Below are positions 1 through 7,004 of a stretch of DNA of 27,050 nucleotides, in pieces. Both the position numbers and the translations under genes were made by a program. The DNA comes from Porphyromonadaceae bacterium UBA4702 (GTDB taxonomy: Bacteria > Bacteroidota > Bacteroidia > Bacteroidales > Muribaculaceae). The notes beneath the pieces were generated by a model. It was not told the origin of the DNA. It did no database searches and was given only the letters and a program-made list of their open reading frames with translations. The stretch is from the NCBI GenBank assembly GCA_002404675.1, contig DHKE01000096.1:1-27050 (forward strand), written 5' to 3'. The number at the start of each line of letters is the position of its first letter. Position 1 is the stretch's first letter.

Positions 1-12
1 CTTGAAGCGCAG

Positions 13-62
13 GGCCGCGCGGACGACAGATTACTGTCCTCCGCGCGGTCCCCGCCTTTTTT
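13..62 (+). terminator. Putative Rho-independent terminator of an upstream gene
   Basis: A long inverted repeat (left arm from 13, right arm ending near 52, loop ATTA at about 30-33) has one internal mismatch and is followed by six T at 57-62. It would end a rightward transcript entering from outside the window. The T run starts about five bases after the stem, so efficiency is uncertain; the same palindrome could also be a repeat-like element. Confidence 0.5.
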
Positions 63-89
63 GCCCTTAGTGCCTTTAAGGCCCTTAAG
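63..89. repeat. Three 9-bp tandem units (gcccttaag-like)
   Basis: Three consecutive 9-base units, gcccttagt, gcctttaag and gcccttaag, follow the terminator T run. They lie in non-coding sequence and have no clear function. Confidence 0.5.
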
Positions 90-137
90 GACGCTGGGGA
101 GGGCGCTGTCGGTTTTGGGTTGAGAAAGGTTTTTGCG

Positions 138-175
138 TGCCCAAAGGCGAGCCTGTCCGGCTGCGCCTCTGGGCA
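138..175. other. Intergenic hairpin downstream of the WG lipoprotein gene
   Basis: TGCCC (138-142) pairs with GGGCA (171-175), and inside it AGGCG pairs with CGCCT and AGCC with GGCT. The leftward transcript of the WG gene would fold here just after its stop codon, but A residues rather than T follow, so it is not a standard intrinsic terminator. It may protect the mRNA 3' end. Confidence 0.35.
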
Positions 176-195
176 ATTATCGGTTGTCGCGGCTG

Positions 196-1512
196 TCAAT
201 ATTCGCTGTAGGTGGTGGGGGTATCAACAACCATCATTGTGTCCATGACCATGTCGGTGTCTACCACTGCTGCTTCAGTTGTGTCTGCCAAAGTGTCGTA
301 GTCTACCCCCGACTTTTCAGCCTCTATTGCTCGGCTGGCATCGCCAGATACATCAGACATGGCGAATGACACTCGGGCATTCGTTGTAACCCCGACGTCG
401 CTGAAGTTTTCACGGCACACATCTTTGCCGTCCAGGTCAATGATTGAGAAGCTGGGGCTTTTACCAGCCAGAAGGTTGTCGCTGTTAATGGGAATGATTT
501 CTCCTTCACGGAATGAGATTATCACTTCGTCCTTATTGTTTATTACGCCCCATTTGTCGTCCTTCTCCGCCAGGTAAAGGTCTTGGTGTTTTCCCTTCTT
601 GTCGAAGAGAGCATTGTAGGGCAACAGCCTGTCGTATTTTGCCCGGATTACTGTTTCTCCGTTCAGGTCTTTCAGACCATATGAATCCTCCTGTTGGAAA
701 ACTACCATATTGTCATAGACACCGAGATACTGCAGCATGGAGGAGTAGCTCCATGCCCCGATTGTGCAAACGCGCTTACCGGTCTTGTCAAGCACGAAAG
801 CATTGTCACTGCTGTCTGCCGCTATGAGATAACCGTTGACAAACTGTGAACAGCCAGTGTATCCCTTTGTGGAGAACAGGACTTTGCCAGATGTGTCTAC
901 GGCGACAAGGTTTGTTGCGGGGGCGTCTAATCCTCCTGTGTATTGGGCCATTATCGCGATGCCATCTTCAGAGAAAAAACTGTAGCAGCTGTCGTATGTC
1001 GGCTTTACTACAATCTCTCCCTTTTCGTTTATGAAGCCAAATTTGTTGTCAGTTGTCACAATTATTGCATAGCCGTTGACGAAATTCGAGGCGATTTTTA
1101 TCGAGCTGTTGAGGGTGGCTATGGTTTCGCATTTGTCGTTGATTACGTTGATGGCCTTGCCCTTTGGCGTGGCGACGGCGATGCCGTTCTCGCTGAACGC
1201 CGACGCGCTGACATAGCTCTCCTTGTTGATAGGCTTGGTCACGTTGTCAACGGAGAAATAGTCGTACAGCCCCTCGTCGTTCTGGACGCAGAATTTGTCG
1301 CCGACAATGGCGGAGGGCTGGTTCTTGAACTCATCGCGGTGGATGATTTCGCCGGAGTTCACGTCGACGATGCTCCAGCGGTCGGAGTCTACGAGTTTCA
1401 CGGCGGCATAGCGGGTCTCGGACTTGTCGCCGGAGAGCAGATTGCATGAGGCCAGTGTGATGACGGCGATGACAGCCGCCGCCCATGCGGTCAGAGTTTT
1501 GGTATTAAACAT
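196..1512 (-). CDS. WG-repeat-containing lipoprotein
   Basis: A 438-residue protein with a lipoprotein signal: hydrophobic segment at about 8-21 and lipobox LASC with the modified Cys at 23, so it should be membrane-anchored in the envelope. The body contains degenerate WG (KWG) repeats such as KFGFINEKGEIVV, SYGLKDLNGETVI and KWGVINNKDEVII, which form beta-propeller-like or solenoid folds. The last 35 residues are acidic and rich in Thr, Asp and Met, unlike the repeats. No catalytic motif is visible; such proteins are usually assigned binding or scaffold roles without proof. The ATG at 1512 sits directly before the signal peptide. The gene is divergent from greA and somewhat AT-richer than it. 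Specific function is unknown. Confidence 0.85.
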   Translation of the reverse strand: MFNTKTLTAWAAAVIAVITLASCNLLSGDKSETRYAAVKLVDSDRWSIVDVNSGEIIHRDEFKNQPSAIVGDKFCVQNDEGLYDYFSVDNVTKPINKESYVSASAFSENGIAVATPKGKAINVINDKCETIATLNSSIKIASNFVNGYAIIVTTDNKFGFINEKGEIVVKPTYDSCYSFFSEDGIAIMAQYTGGLDAPATNLVAVDTSGKVLFSTKGYTGCSQFVNGYLIAADSSDNAFVLDKTGKRVCTIGAWSYSSMLQYLGVYDNMVVFQQEDSYGLKDLNGETVIRAKYDRLLPYNALFDKKGKHQDLYLAEKDDKWGVINNKDEVIISFREGEIIPINSDNLLAGKSPSFSIIDLDGKDVCRENFSDVGVTTNARVSFAMSDVSGDASRAIEAEKSGVDYDTLADTTEAAVVDTDMVMDTMMVVDTPTTYSEY

Positions 1513-1568
1513 AATCGGTTATTTTGATGGTTTTGGTTCAGTCTGGTTTTGGTCAATGTTTCCTGCTG

Positions 1569-1576
1569 CAAATATA
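1569..1576 (-). promoter_or_regulatory. Probable -7 box of the WG lipoprotein gene
   Basis: On the minus strand the sequence is TATATTTG, matching the Bacteroidetes TAnnTTTG box. It gives a leader of about 50 bases to the ATG at 1512. No clear TTTG box is seen at the expected upstream distance, so this is a partial match. Confidence 0.45.
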
Positions 1577-1639
1577 GTCCTTTTCAGTCATATATGCGTA
1601 ATTTTTGCATCTGTTTCCGTCAAGTTTTTAGGAGGCGGG

Positions 1640-1671
1640 TTTGTGAGTTCGGAAAAAAATCGCTAATTTTG
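1640..1671 (+). promoter_or_regulatory. greA promoter (TTTG-N20-TAATTTTG)
   Basis: TTTG at 1640-1643 and TAATTTTG at 1664-1671 are separated by 20 bases, a full match to the Bacteroidetes primary sigma factor consensus. Transcription should start near 1678, giving a leader of about 110 bases. Confidence 0.75.
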
Positions 1672-1686
1672 CGGCAAACATTTGGA

Positions 1687-1748
1687 GATGCCGGTTTCGG
1701 CATCAACGGGATTTCAAGTCCGGGTAGGGTCAATGATGCCCAGCCCGG
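1687..1748 (+). promoter_or_regulatory. Structured 5' leader of greA
   Basis: Two hairpins lie in the leader: GATGCCG-GTTT-CGGCATC at 1687-1704, and CCGGG (1720-1724) pairing with CCCGG (1744-1748) with possible inner pairing. A T-rich stretch follows the second at about 1750-1765. The arrangement resembles an attenuator or a short leader RNA; function is inferred only. Confidence 0.4.
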
Positions 1749-1789
1749 GTTAGTTTATATTTTATACGAAAACAAAAACAACCGACAAA

Positions 1790-2254
1790 ATGGCTACATA
1801 TCTGACACAAGAGGGATATGACAAGAAGATGGCAGAGCTGTCCGCACTCGAGGCACAGCGTCCGGCTATCAAGGCTGCCATCGCGGAGGCACGCGACAAG
1901 GGAGACCTCTCCGAAAATGCCGAGTATGACGCAGCCAAGGAGGCGCAGGGCATGCTCGAAATGAAGATAGCGAAGCTCAAGGAGCTGATAGCCTCTTCGC
2001 GCATCATCGATTCAAGCAAACTCAACACGGAGGAAGTACAGCTGCTCAACACCGTGACCATCAAGAATGCCGCCACGGGAATGACCATGAAATATACCAT
2101 AGTCACTGAGAGCGAGGGCAACCTGCGCGAGCATAAGCTGGCATCCAACACTCCTATTGCACAGGGGCTGCTGGGGCACCGTGTCGGCGACACGGTGCAG
2201 GTGAAGGCTCCTGCGGGCATCATCAACTTTGAAATCGTGAAAATCGAAATCTGA
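1790..2254 (+). CDS. greA: Transcription elongation factor GreA
   Basis: At 154 residues it has normal GreA length. The N-terminal coiled coil (residues about 1-75) carries the signature stretch DKGDLSENAEYDAAKEAQG, whose tip acidic residues coordinate the second metal ion in the RNA polymerase active site. The C-terminal half is the FKBP-like polymerase-binding domain, ending LGHRVGDTVQVKAPAGIINFEI. GreA rescues backtracked polymerase by stimulating cleavage of the nascent RNA 3' end. The ATG at 1790 has the A-rich upstream sequence common in Bacteroidetes. It is followed after 14 bases by a HIT gene, so the two are probably cotranscribed from the promoter at 1640-1671. Confidence 0.95.
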   Translation: MATYLTQEGYDKKMAELSALEAQRPAIKAAIAEARDKGDLSENAEYDAAKEAQGMLEMKIAKLKELIASSRIIDSSKLNTEEVQLLNTVTIKNAATGMTMKYTIVTESEGNLREHKLASNTPIAQGLLGHRVGDTVQVKAPAGIINFEIVKIEI

Positions 2255-2268
2255 AACATATCAGGGCC

Positions 2269-2661
2269 ATGACCATTTTCTCCAAGATAATCGCCGGCGA
2301 AATACCGTGCTACAAGATTGCCGAGGACGAGCAGTTTTTCGCGTTCCTTGACATCAACCCGGTCAACTGGGGGCATACGCTCGTAGTGCCGAAGCGTGAG
2401 ACGGACTATATATTCGACATCGAGGATGACGAGCTGGCGGCGATGGCGCTTTTCGCCAAGCGTGTGGCGAAGGCTATCCGCAAGGCGCTGCCCTGCCGCA
2501 AGGTGGGTGTCACCGTCCTCGGGCTGGAAGTGCCGCACGCGCACATCCACCTTGTGCCGCTCAAGCAGGAGGGGGACATGAACTTCAGCAAGAAGATAGA
2601 CAACCCCGACCCGGAAAAGATGAAGCAGATAGCCGCTGCCATAGTGGCTGCCTTCGAATAA
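2269..2661 (+). CDS. HIT family nucleotide hydrolase/transferase
   Basis: A 130-residue histidine-triad protein. The catalytic motif is HAHIHLVP with His at 90, 92 and 94; the middle His forms the nucleotidyl intermediate in the family. The N-terminus (IFSKIIAGEIPCYKI, then FLDINPVNWGHTLVVPKR) is characteristic of Hint/PKCI-type HIT proteins that hydrolyse nucleoside phosphoramidates or dinucleotides. The natural substrate cannot be told from sequence. It lies 14 bases after greA and ends before a bidirectional terminator, so it closes a two-gene unit. Confidence 0.92.
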   Translation: MTIFSKIIAGEIPCYKIAEDEQFFAFLDINPVNWGHTLVVPKRETDYIFDIEDDELAAMALFAKRVAKAIRKALPCRKVGVTVLGLEVPHAHIHLVPLKQEGDMNFSKKIDNPDPEKMKQIAAAIVAAFE

Positions 2662-2694
2662 CGTCGAGGGCGGAGCAAGACAGACATAACAGTA

Positions 2695-2726
2695 AAAAGG
2701 GACTCACCTTCCGGTGTATCCCTTTT
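2695..2726. terminator. Bidirectional terminator between HIT and slyD-like genes
   Basis: AAAAGGGA (2695-2702) pairs with TCCCTTTT (2719-2726), with an inner CACC/GGTG stem and loop ttcc. A runs on one side and T runs on the other serve both the rightward greA-HIT unit and the leftward FKBP unit. Confidence 0.8.
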
Positions 2727-2772
2727 GTATTTCCAGCTGTTTCCTGTTGGTGGCGGCTTGTATGCTTGGTTG

Positions 2773-3345
2773 TCAGCAGTTGCAGCCGCTGTTGCCGCAG
2801 CCGCCTGCGCAGTCGCCGTCGCTGCAGCTTCCGCCTCCGCAGCCTCCGCAGCAGCCTCCCTTGGGGTGCAGCTCGTCCTCGGTTGCGGGACGCACCATCA
2901 CTATCTCGCCGTCAAACTTGACGGTCAGGTCGGCAAAGGGGTGGTTGAAGTCCATTGAGACGTGTGTGTCGCCGATTTTCATGACACGGCCCTGCACGCG
3001 GTATCCCTCGGAGGTTATCATAGGCACGATAGCGTTCTCCTCGATTTCGTCAGCCATTTTGCCGTCGCGCATGAATATCTCTTTTTCGAGCTGCATGACG
3101 TGTTCCTCGTCGCGTTTGCCGAAGGCTGCTTCGGGCGGGAGTGTCATGCTGAACTTGTCTCCCTCTTTCATGTCCTTGATTGCGGCGGCGAGCCCGGGTA
3201 TGATGCCCTCGGTCACGCCGTAGACCATCACGTCGGGCGCTTTTGCTGTTGCCTTGAACAGTTCCTCGCCGGTTTTGGCGTCAGCCACTGTGTATGCGAA
3301 AGCCACAAACATGCCGTCGCTTACCTTATATTCCTTGTTTCCCAT
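2773..3345 (-). CDS. slyD: SlyD-type FKBP peptidyl-prolyl isomerase with Cys-rich tail
   Basis: A 190-residue cytoplasmic chaperone/isomerase. The split FKBP domain is seen as DGMFVAFAYTVADAKTGEELF (N-terminus), then GVTEGIIPGLAAAIKDMKEGDKF and LPPEAAFGKRDEEHV, followed by the insert-in-flap chaperone domain and the return strand DTHVSMDFNHPFADLTVKF. The last ~30 residues are Gly/Cys-rich with eight Cys (GGCCGGCGGG...CNC); in SlyD proteins such tails bind nickel and other metals, usually with more His than here. It is the last gene of a leftward run, 43 bases after the DUF4919 gene. The symbol follows the domain architecture; a role in hydrogenase metal delivery is not implied. Confidence 0.88.
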   Translation of the reverse strand: MGNKEYKVSDGMFVAFAYTVADAKTGEELFKATAKAPDVMVYGVTEGIIPGLAAAIKDMKEGDKFSMTLPPEAAFGKRDEEHVMQLEKEIFMRDGKMADEIEENAIVPMITSEGYRVQGRVMKIGDTHVSMDFNHPFADLTVKFDGEIVMVRPATEDELHPKGGCCGGCGGGSCSDGDCAGGCGNSGCNC

Positions 3346-3388
3346 ATATTCTTGATGATATTTTCGTTGTCGGTAATTTCAGAACTTG

Positions 3389-4231
3389 TCACTGCGCCGG
3401 GGCGTTGTCGGGGTCTTCCTCCTCTTCAGCCGGCACGGCTGCCGCCTCCTCTTCGTCATCGTCTGCGTCTTCCGGGTGCTTGAGTTCAAACTGCTCGGTG
3501 GGTATGACCATGTTGAAGAAGAATTTGTCGGCGACCTTGTTTTTGAGCCTCCGTGCGGTCTCCTCTTCCGGTTCGACCTTCAGGATGTCATACCCTGGGT
3601 ACTGCTCGAAATCGACAGCAACTGCATTGTATCCCAGCAGCTGGACCATGTCGTATTCGTGTGCCGGGTAGATGACGTACCAGGCGTTTTCCACGTCCTC
3701 GCCCGTGCCTGTGCTTTTGATAGCCGCGAGCAGGTTTTCGAGGCGGAACTCCCAGAACTTGGCTCGGTAAGTCTTTTCCTTCTCCTTGAGGGCGTGCACG
3801 AGGAATGACATGTGGCGCAGGTCAAATGGGTTGTCGTTGAGCGACAGTTCGGCGTATTTGATGAGCGTGTCCACCTCCTGGCGGGTGTGCTTGGAGCGTG
3901 TTTTCAGCGGCGCGGTCTTCTCGTCATACGGCGACACACGGTACGGGTCATAGTCCTCCTGGAACATGTAGCCGAGATAGAGGTAGCGGTATTCCTCGGT
4001 GGTCATCACCGTGTCGTTCTTCTCGAAACGCTTCATGAGTTTCGGGAAATAGAAGCGGCTTTTGGGGTTGAGGGTCTCTGCCTTGATTTTGTCGAGGTCT
4101 GGGCGTTCCACCTTCACGGTCTTCTTGGCCGGAGAGGCGGACACCTGCCGTCCCTGTGCTGCGGCGGTGAAGCAGCCGGCTATCATGACAGCCAGTGCTA
4201 TGAGTGTTGAGTGCAGTATGCTTGTTTTCAT
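3389..4231 (-). CDS. DUF4919 domain-containing exported protein
   Basis: About 280 residues. The ATG at 4231 is preferred over the in-frame ATG at 4255, because translation then begins MKTSILHSTLIALAVMIAG, a standard signal peptide ending near CFTAAAQG; a lipoprotein Cys in AGC is also possible. The mature part has the DUF4919 pattern with NPKSRFYFPKLMKRFEKNDTV followed by MTTEEYRYLYLGYMFQEDY, found in Bacteroidales proteins of unknown role. The C-terminus is very acidic (DDDEEEAAAVPAEEEEDPD). It lies between a small membrane protein gene (30-base gap) and the slyD-like gene, so cotranscription is likely. Function unknown. Confidence 0.8.
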   Translation of the reverse strand: MKTSILHSTLIALAVMIAGCFTAAAQGRQVSASPAKKTVKVERPDLDKIKAETLNPKSRFYFPKLMKRFEKNDTVMTTEEYRYLYLGYMFQEDYDPYRVSPYDEKTAPLKTRSKHTRQEVDTLIKYAELSLNDNPFDLRHMSFLVHALKEKEKTYRAKFWEFRLENLLAAIKSTGTGEDVENAWYVIYPAHEYDMVQLLGYNAVAVDFEQYPGYDILKVEPEEETARRLKNKVADKFFFNMVIPTEQFELKHPEDADDDEEEAAAVPAEEEEDPDNAPAQ

Positions 4232-4261
4232 GAGGATAGTCTTGTTAATAGGCATGAGTCG

Positions 4262-4807
4262 TCATTGTATTTCCCGCGAGACGGCGAGCGCGAGCAGAGC
4301 GGCTACACCCGCCATCGCCACGGTTATCACAGTGGGGAAGCCCTTTGCGAGCATGTATCGGAAGAACCGCCCGGTGTGCAGAGCCACGTCCTCTCCCTTG
4401 GGTGTGCGAGAGAAGAAGAGCATGCCGGCAAACGCGCCGATTACGGTCAGCAGCACCATAATGCTGTACAGCAGGTGTTCGGCGATGCCGAATGAGAAGG
4501 CTGACAGCCCCAGCGCCATGCCTGTTACAGCACCGGCGGTGATGTATGCCGTGCCGCGCCGTTGTGCCTGCAGCACCTGTGGCTGCAACACGGTGACGGC
4601 GGTCACGACGAGTGTCATTGCGAGCCATCCGGTGAGTATGACCCCGTTGACTGGCAGCAGCTGGTAGCGTGCGGCATCCTCGGCAAAGCTGATGACGAGC
4701 AACGCGAGGTATGACACCACGGGCGCAAGCATCTGCCGGCGCGACATGGTGAGTGCCAACGCTGCCACCCACATCAGACAGCTTATTGTGACGATTACGA
4801 CTGCCAT
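4262..4807 (-). CDS. Small polytopic membrane protein, function unknown
   Basis: 181 residues, mostly hydrophobic, with about six predicted transmembrane segments (for example MAVVIVTISCLMWVAALAL, VVSYLALLVISFA, LTGWLAMTLVVTAVTVL, a Gly/Ala-rich segment, LLYSIMVLLTVIGAFAGMLFF and TVITVAMAGVAALLALAV). No catalytic or transport signature is recognised. A loop RTPKGEDVALHTGRFFRYML precedes the last segment. The gene sits between the PgpH-type gene (51-base gap) and the DUF4919 gene in a leftward run. A possible role in envelope biology is only guilt by association. Confidence 0.75.
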   Translation of the reverse strand: MAVVIVTISCLMWVAALALTMSRRQMLAPVVSYLALLVISFAEDAARYQLLPVNGVILTGWLAMTLVVTAVTVLQPQVLQAQRRGTAYITAGAVTGMALGLSAFSFGIAEHLLYSIMVLLTVIGAFAGMLFFSRTPKGEDVALHTGRFFRYMLAKGFPTVITVAMAGVAALLALAVSREIQ

Positions 4808-4858
4808 GTCTGTTAAGCCCGAAGGGCTATATACATAACGCGGATTGCTGCTGTAATA

Positions 4859-6964
4859 TTATTTTGCTACTGCAGTCGAGGGTGTAGTGGCGGTCTGTGC
4901 TTCCACTGCCTCGTGACTGTGTATCTCCGGGTATGCCACGCGCGAGTGGTATATGGTGGCAAGCCGCTTTTTGAATGTTGCCCGTACCGTCTCGAGGTCG
5001 CGGAATGACAGCGGCGACTCGCGGAACAGCCCGTCGCTGACTTGCGAATCGATGATGCGGTCTACGAGCGAGTTGATGTTTTCCACCGAGAAGTCCTTGA
5101 GGCTACGGGAGGCAGCTTCGACGGCATCAGCCATCATCAGCAGCGCGGTCTCGCGTGTCTGCGGGTTGGGCCCGGGATAGCGGAACTTTTCCGGGTCGAT
5201 GGTTTCGCCGGGGTGCTCGTTGACGGCCGTGTTGTAGAAATACTTGGCGAGGCCGCGGCCGTGGTGTTCGAGTATGAAGTCGATTATCACTTTCGGCAGC
5301 TTGTTCTTCTGCGCGAGCTGCACTCCGTATGTGACGTGGCGTATTATCTTGCGTGCGCTGGTCTCCGGGTCGAGGCCGGCGTGCGGGTTTACGCCGTGCT
5401 GGTTTTCGGTGAAGAAGAACGGGCTTTCGAGCTTGCCAATGTCATGGTATAGCGCGCCGGTACGCACGAGCTGCACATTGGCGCCTATGGCGAGAGCGGC
5501 TTCGGCTGCGAGGGTGGAAACCTGCATTGAGTGCTGGAACGTGCCTGGGGCTTCCTCTGCGAGCTGCCGCAGCAGCGGCGTGTTGATGTCGCTGAGTTCG
5601 ACGAGCGTGACTGTTGAGGTAAAGCCGAACACTTTCTCGATGATGACTATCAGTATGTATGCAAACGAGAGTATTATGGAGTTGATGCCGAACAGTCCTA
5701 TCATGTTCCACGAGAAGTGGTCGAGGTCGCCGTTGGCGATTAGCGTTGAGACGAAATAGCTGGCGGAGTATGCGATGAACGACAACAGTGCTGTTCGCAC
5801 GAGCTGCGAGCGTCGCGACAGCTGGTGTATGCTGAACACCGCCACGAGGCCGACGCACATCTCCATGAAAATGAACTGGAACTGGTATGTCGCCACCAGG
5901 GCGCATATCAGCACTGTGGTCAGGAGCGAGAAAATGGCGGTGCGGGAGTCAAAGAATATACGTATCACCACCGGCAACGCCGCGAAGGGCACGAGGTAGA
6001 TGCCGTTTGAGAAGTTCTCGAACAGGATTATGGTCAGCGCGGAGAACATGGCGATGAATGTCATCAGGAATGTCATCTTGCGCAGGTCGCCGTAGAACTG
6101 CGGGCGGTTGAGCGCCATGAACAGGTACAGCAGCACGATGCAGATGAGTATGTACAGCGTCTGTCCGAGCATGAAGTATGTCTGCTGGCTGGCGCCGTGC
6201 AGGTTCTTTTGCACCATCTCCTGAAACGTGTTCAGGTTGGTGTATATCTGTGGCGTGATGATTTCGCCGCGGTCCACGATGCGCTGCCCCTTCTTGATGA
6301 TGCCCTGGGCACCGGTCACGTTGAGGAATTCCTGTTTGCGGTATTTGGTGTCGAGGGCGGAGTCTACCACGACATCGGGGACTATGCTGATGTTCAGTGC
6401 TTTCGACAGTTCCTGCGGCATTCCGGCGCCGTCGAGGTTGTGGAAGCGCGAGGTGTATATCGAGTCGATAAACTCAAATGCCTTGACAGGGGTGAACATC
6501 TGCGACACGTCCACCGTCCCCACCACGTCCGGGTCGTCGGAAGTTTCGGACATGCGCACTTTCGAGCCAGTGTATTCCGACACCTTGGCATACAGGTCAG
6601 GCTCCATTACGCCGACCTCGTATACCTGCGCCAGCAGCTGCTGGACGATGGCTATGTCGTGGCTGTCCGCACTGCCGTATGCGGCAGTGCGGAACCGTTC
6701 CGTCACGGTTTTGGGTATACTCGCTTCGCGCTTCACGAAGGGGACGAAATGCTTGTCCACGCTGTCGCGCAGGGTGGTGAGCGACGTGGAGTCGCGCATT
6801 ATCGGCATGTCAAACGGGGCAGTCAGCAGCGGGTATTTCCACGGCTGGTTCAGCTCGTAGCTGTATGACTGGCGGTCGGCGTGAGGCAGCAGCAGCAGCA
6901 CGACGGCTGTGAGGACTATTGCCATGCCCACACGTGCCATATTTACCTTTGAGAAAAACTTCAT
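4859..6964 (-). CDS. pgpH: 7TM-HD membrane phosphodiesterase, PgpH type (c-di-AMP)
   Basis: At 701 residues the architecture is that of 7TMR-HDED phosphodiesterases: one N-terminal membrane segment (about 12-28), a large extracytoplasmic domain (about 30-260), a bundle of about seven membrane segments (265-445), and a cytoplasmic HD domain (about 460-680). Metal ligands are visible: H478 in TFQHSM, H507-D508 in LYHDIGKLE, H567-H568 in EHHGRG and D613 in MMADAVEA. In Firmicutes this family degrades cyclic di-AMP to pApA; the substrate here is inferred. It follows relA by only 40 bases and may be cotranscribed with it. A short hairpin AGCCC-gaa-GGGCT at 4816-4828 lies downstream without a T run. 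Confidence 0.9.
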   Translation of the reverse strand: MKFFSKVNMARVGMAIVLTAVVLLLLPHADRQSYSYELNQPWKYPLLTAPFDMPIMRDSTSLTTLRDSVDKHFVPFVKREASIPKTVTERFRTAAYGSADSHDIAIVQQLLAQVYEVGVMEPDLYAKVSEYTGSKVRMSETSDDPDVVGTVDVSQMFTPVKAFEFIDSIYTSRFHNLDGAGMPQELSKALNISIVPDVVVDSALDTKYRKQEFLNVTGAQGIIKKGQRIVDRGEIITPQIYTNLNTFQEMVQKNLHGASQQTYFMLGQTLYILICIVLLYLFMALNRPQFYGDLRKMTFLMTFIAMFSALTIILFENFSNGIYLVPFAALPVVIRIFFDSRTAIFSLLTTVLICALVATYQFQFIFMEMCVGLVAVFSIHQLSRRSQLVRTALLSFIAYSASYFVSTLIANGDLDHFSWNMIGLFGINSIILSFAYILIVIIEKVFGFTSTVTLVELSDINTPLLRQLAEEAPGTFQHSMQVSTLAAEAALAIGANVQLVRTGALYHDIGKLESPFFFTENQHGVNPHAGLDPETSARKIIRHVTYGVQLAQKNKLPKVIIDFILEHHGRGLAKYFYNTAVNEHPGETIDPEKFRYPGPNPQTRETALLMMADAVEAASRSLKDFSVENINSLVDRIIDSQVSDGLFRESPLSFRDLETVRATFKKRLATIYHSRVAYPEIHSHEAVEAQTATTPSTAVAK

Positions 6965-7004
6965 TGTCTTGAGTCTGTGTTATATGTGTTGTCCGGGACG
7001 TGTG

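Noticed and set aside
138..175. Hairpin after the WG gene as an intrinsic terminator
   Set aside because: In the leftward direction it is followed by A residues, not T, so it was listed only as a hairpin.
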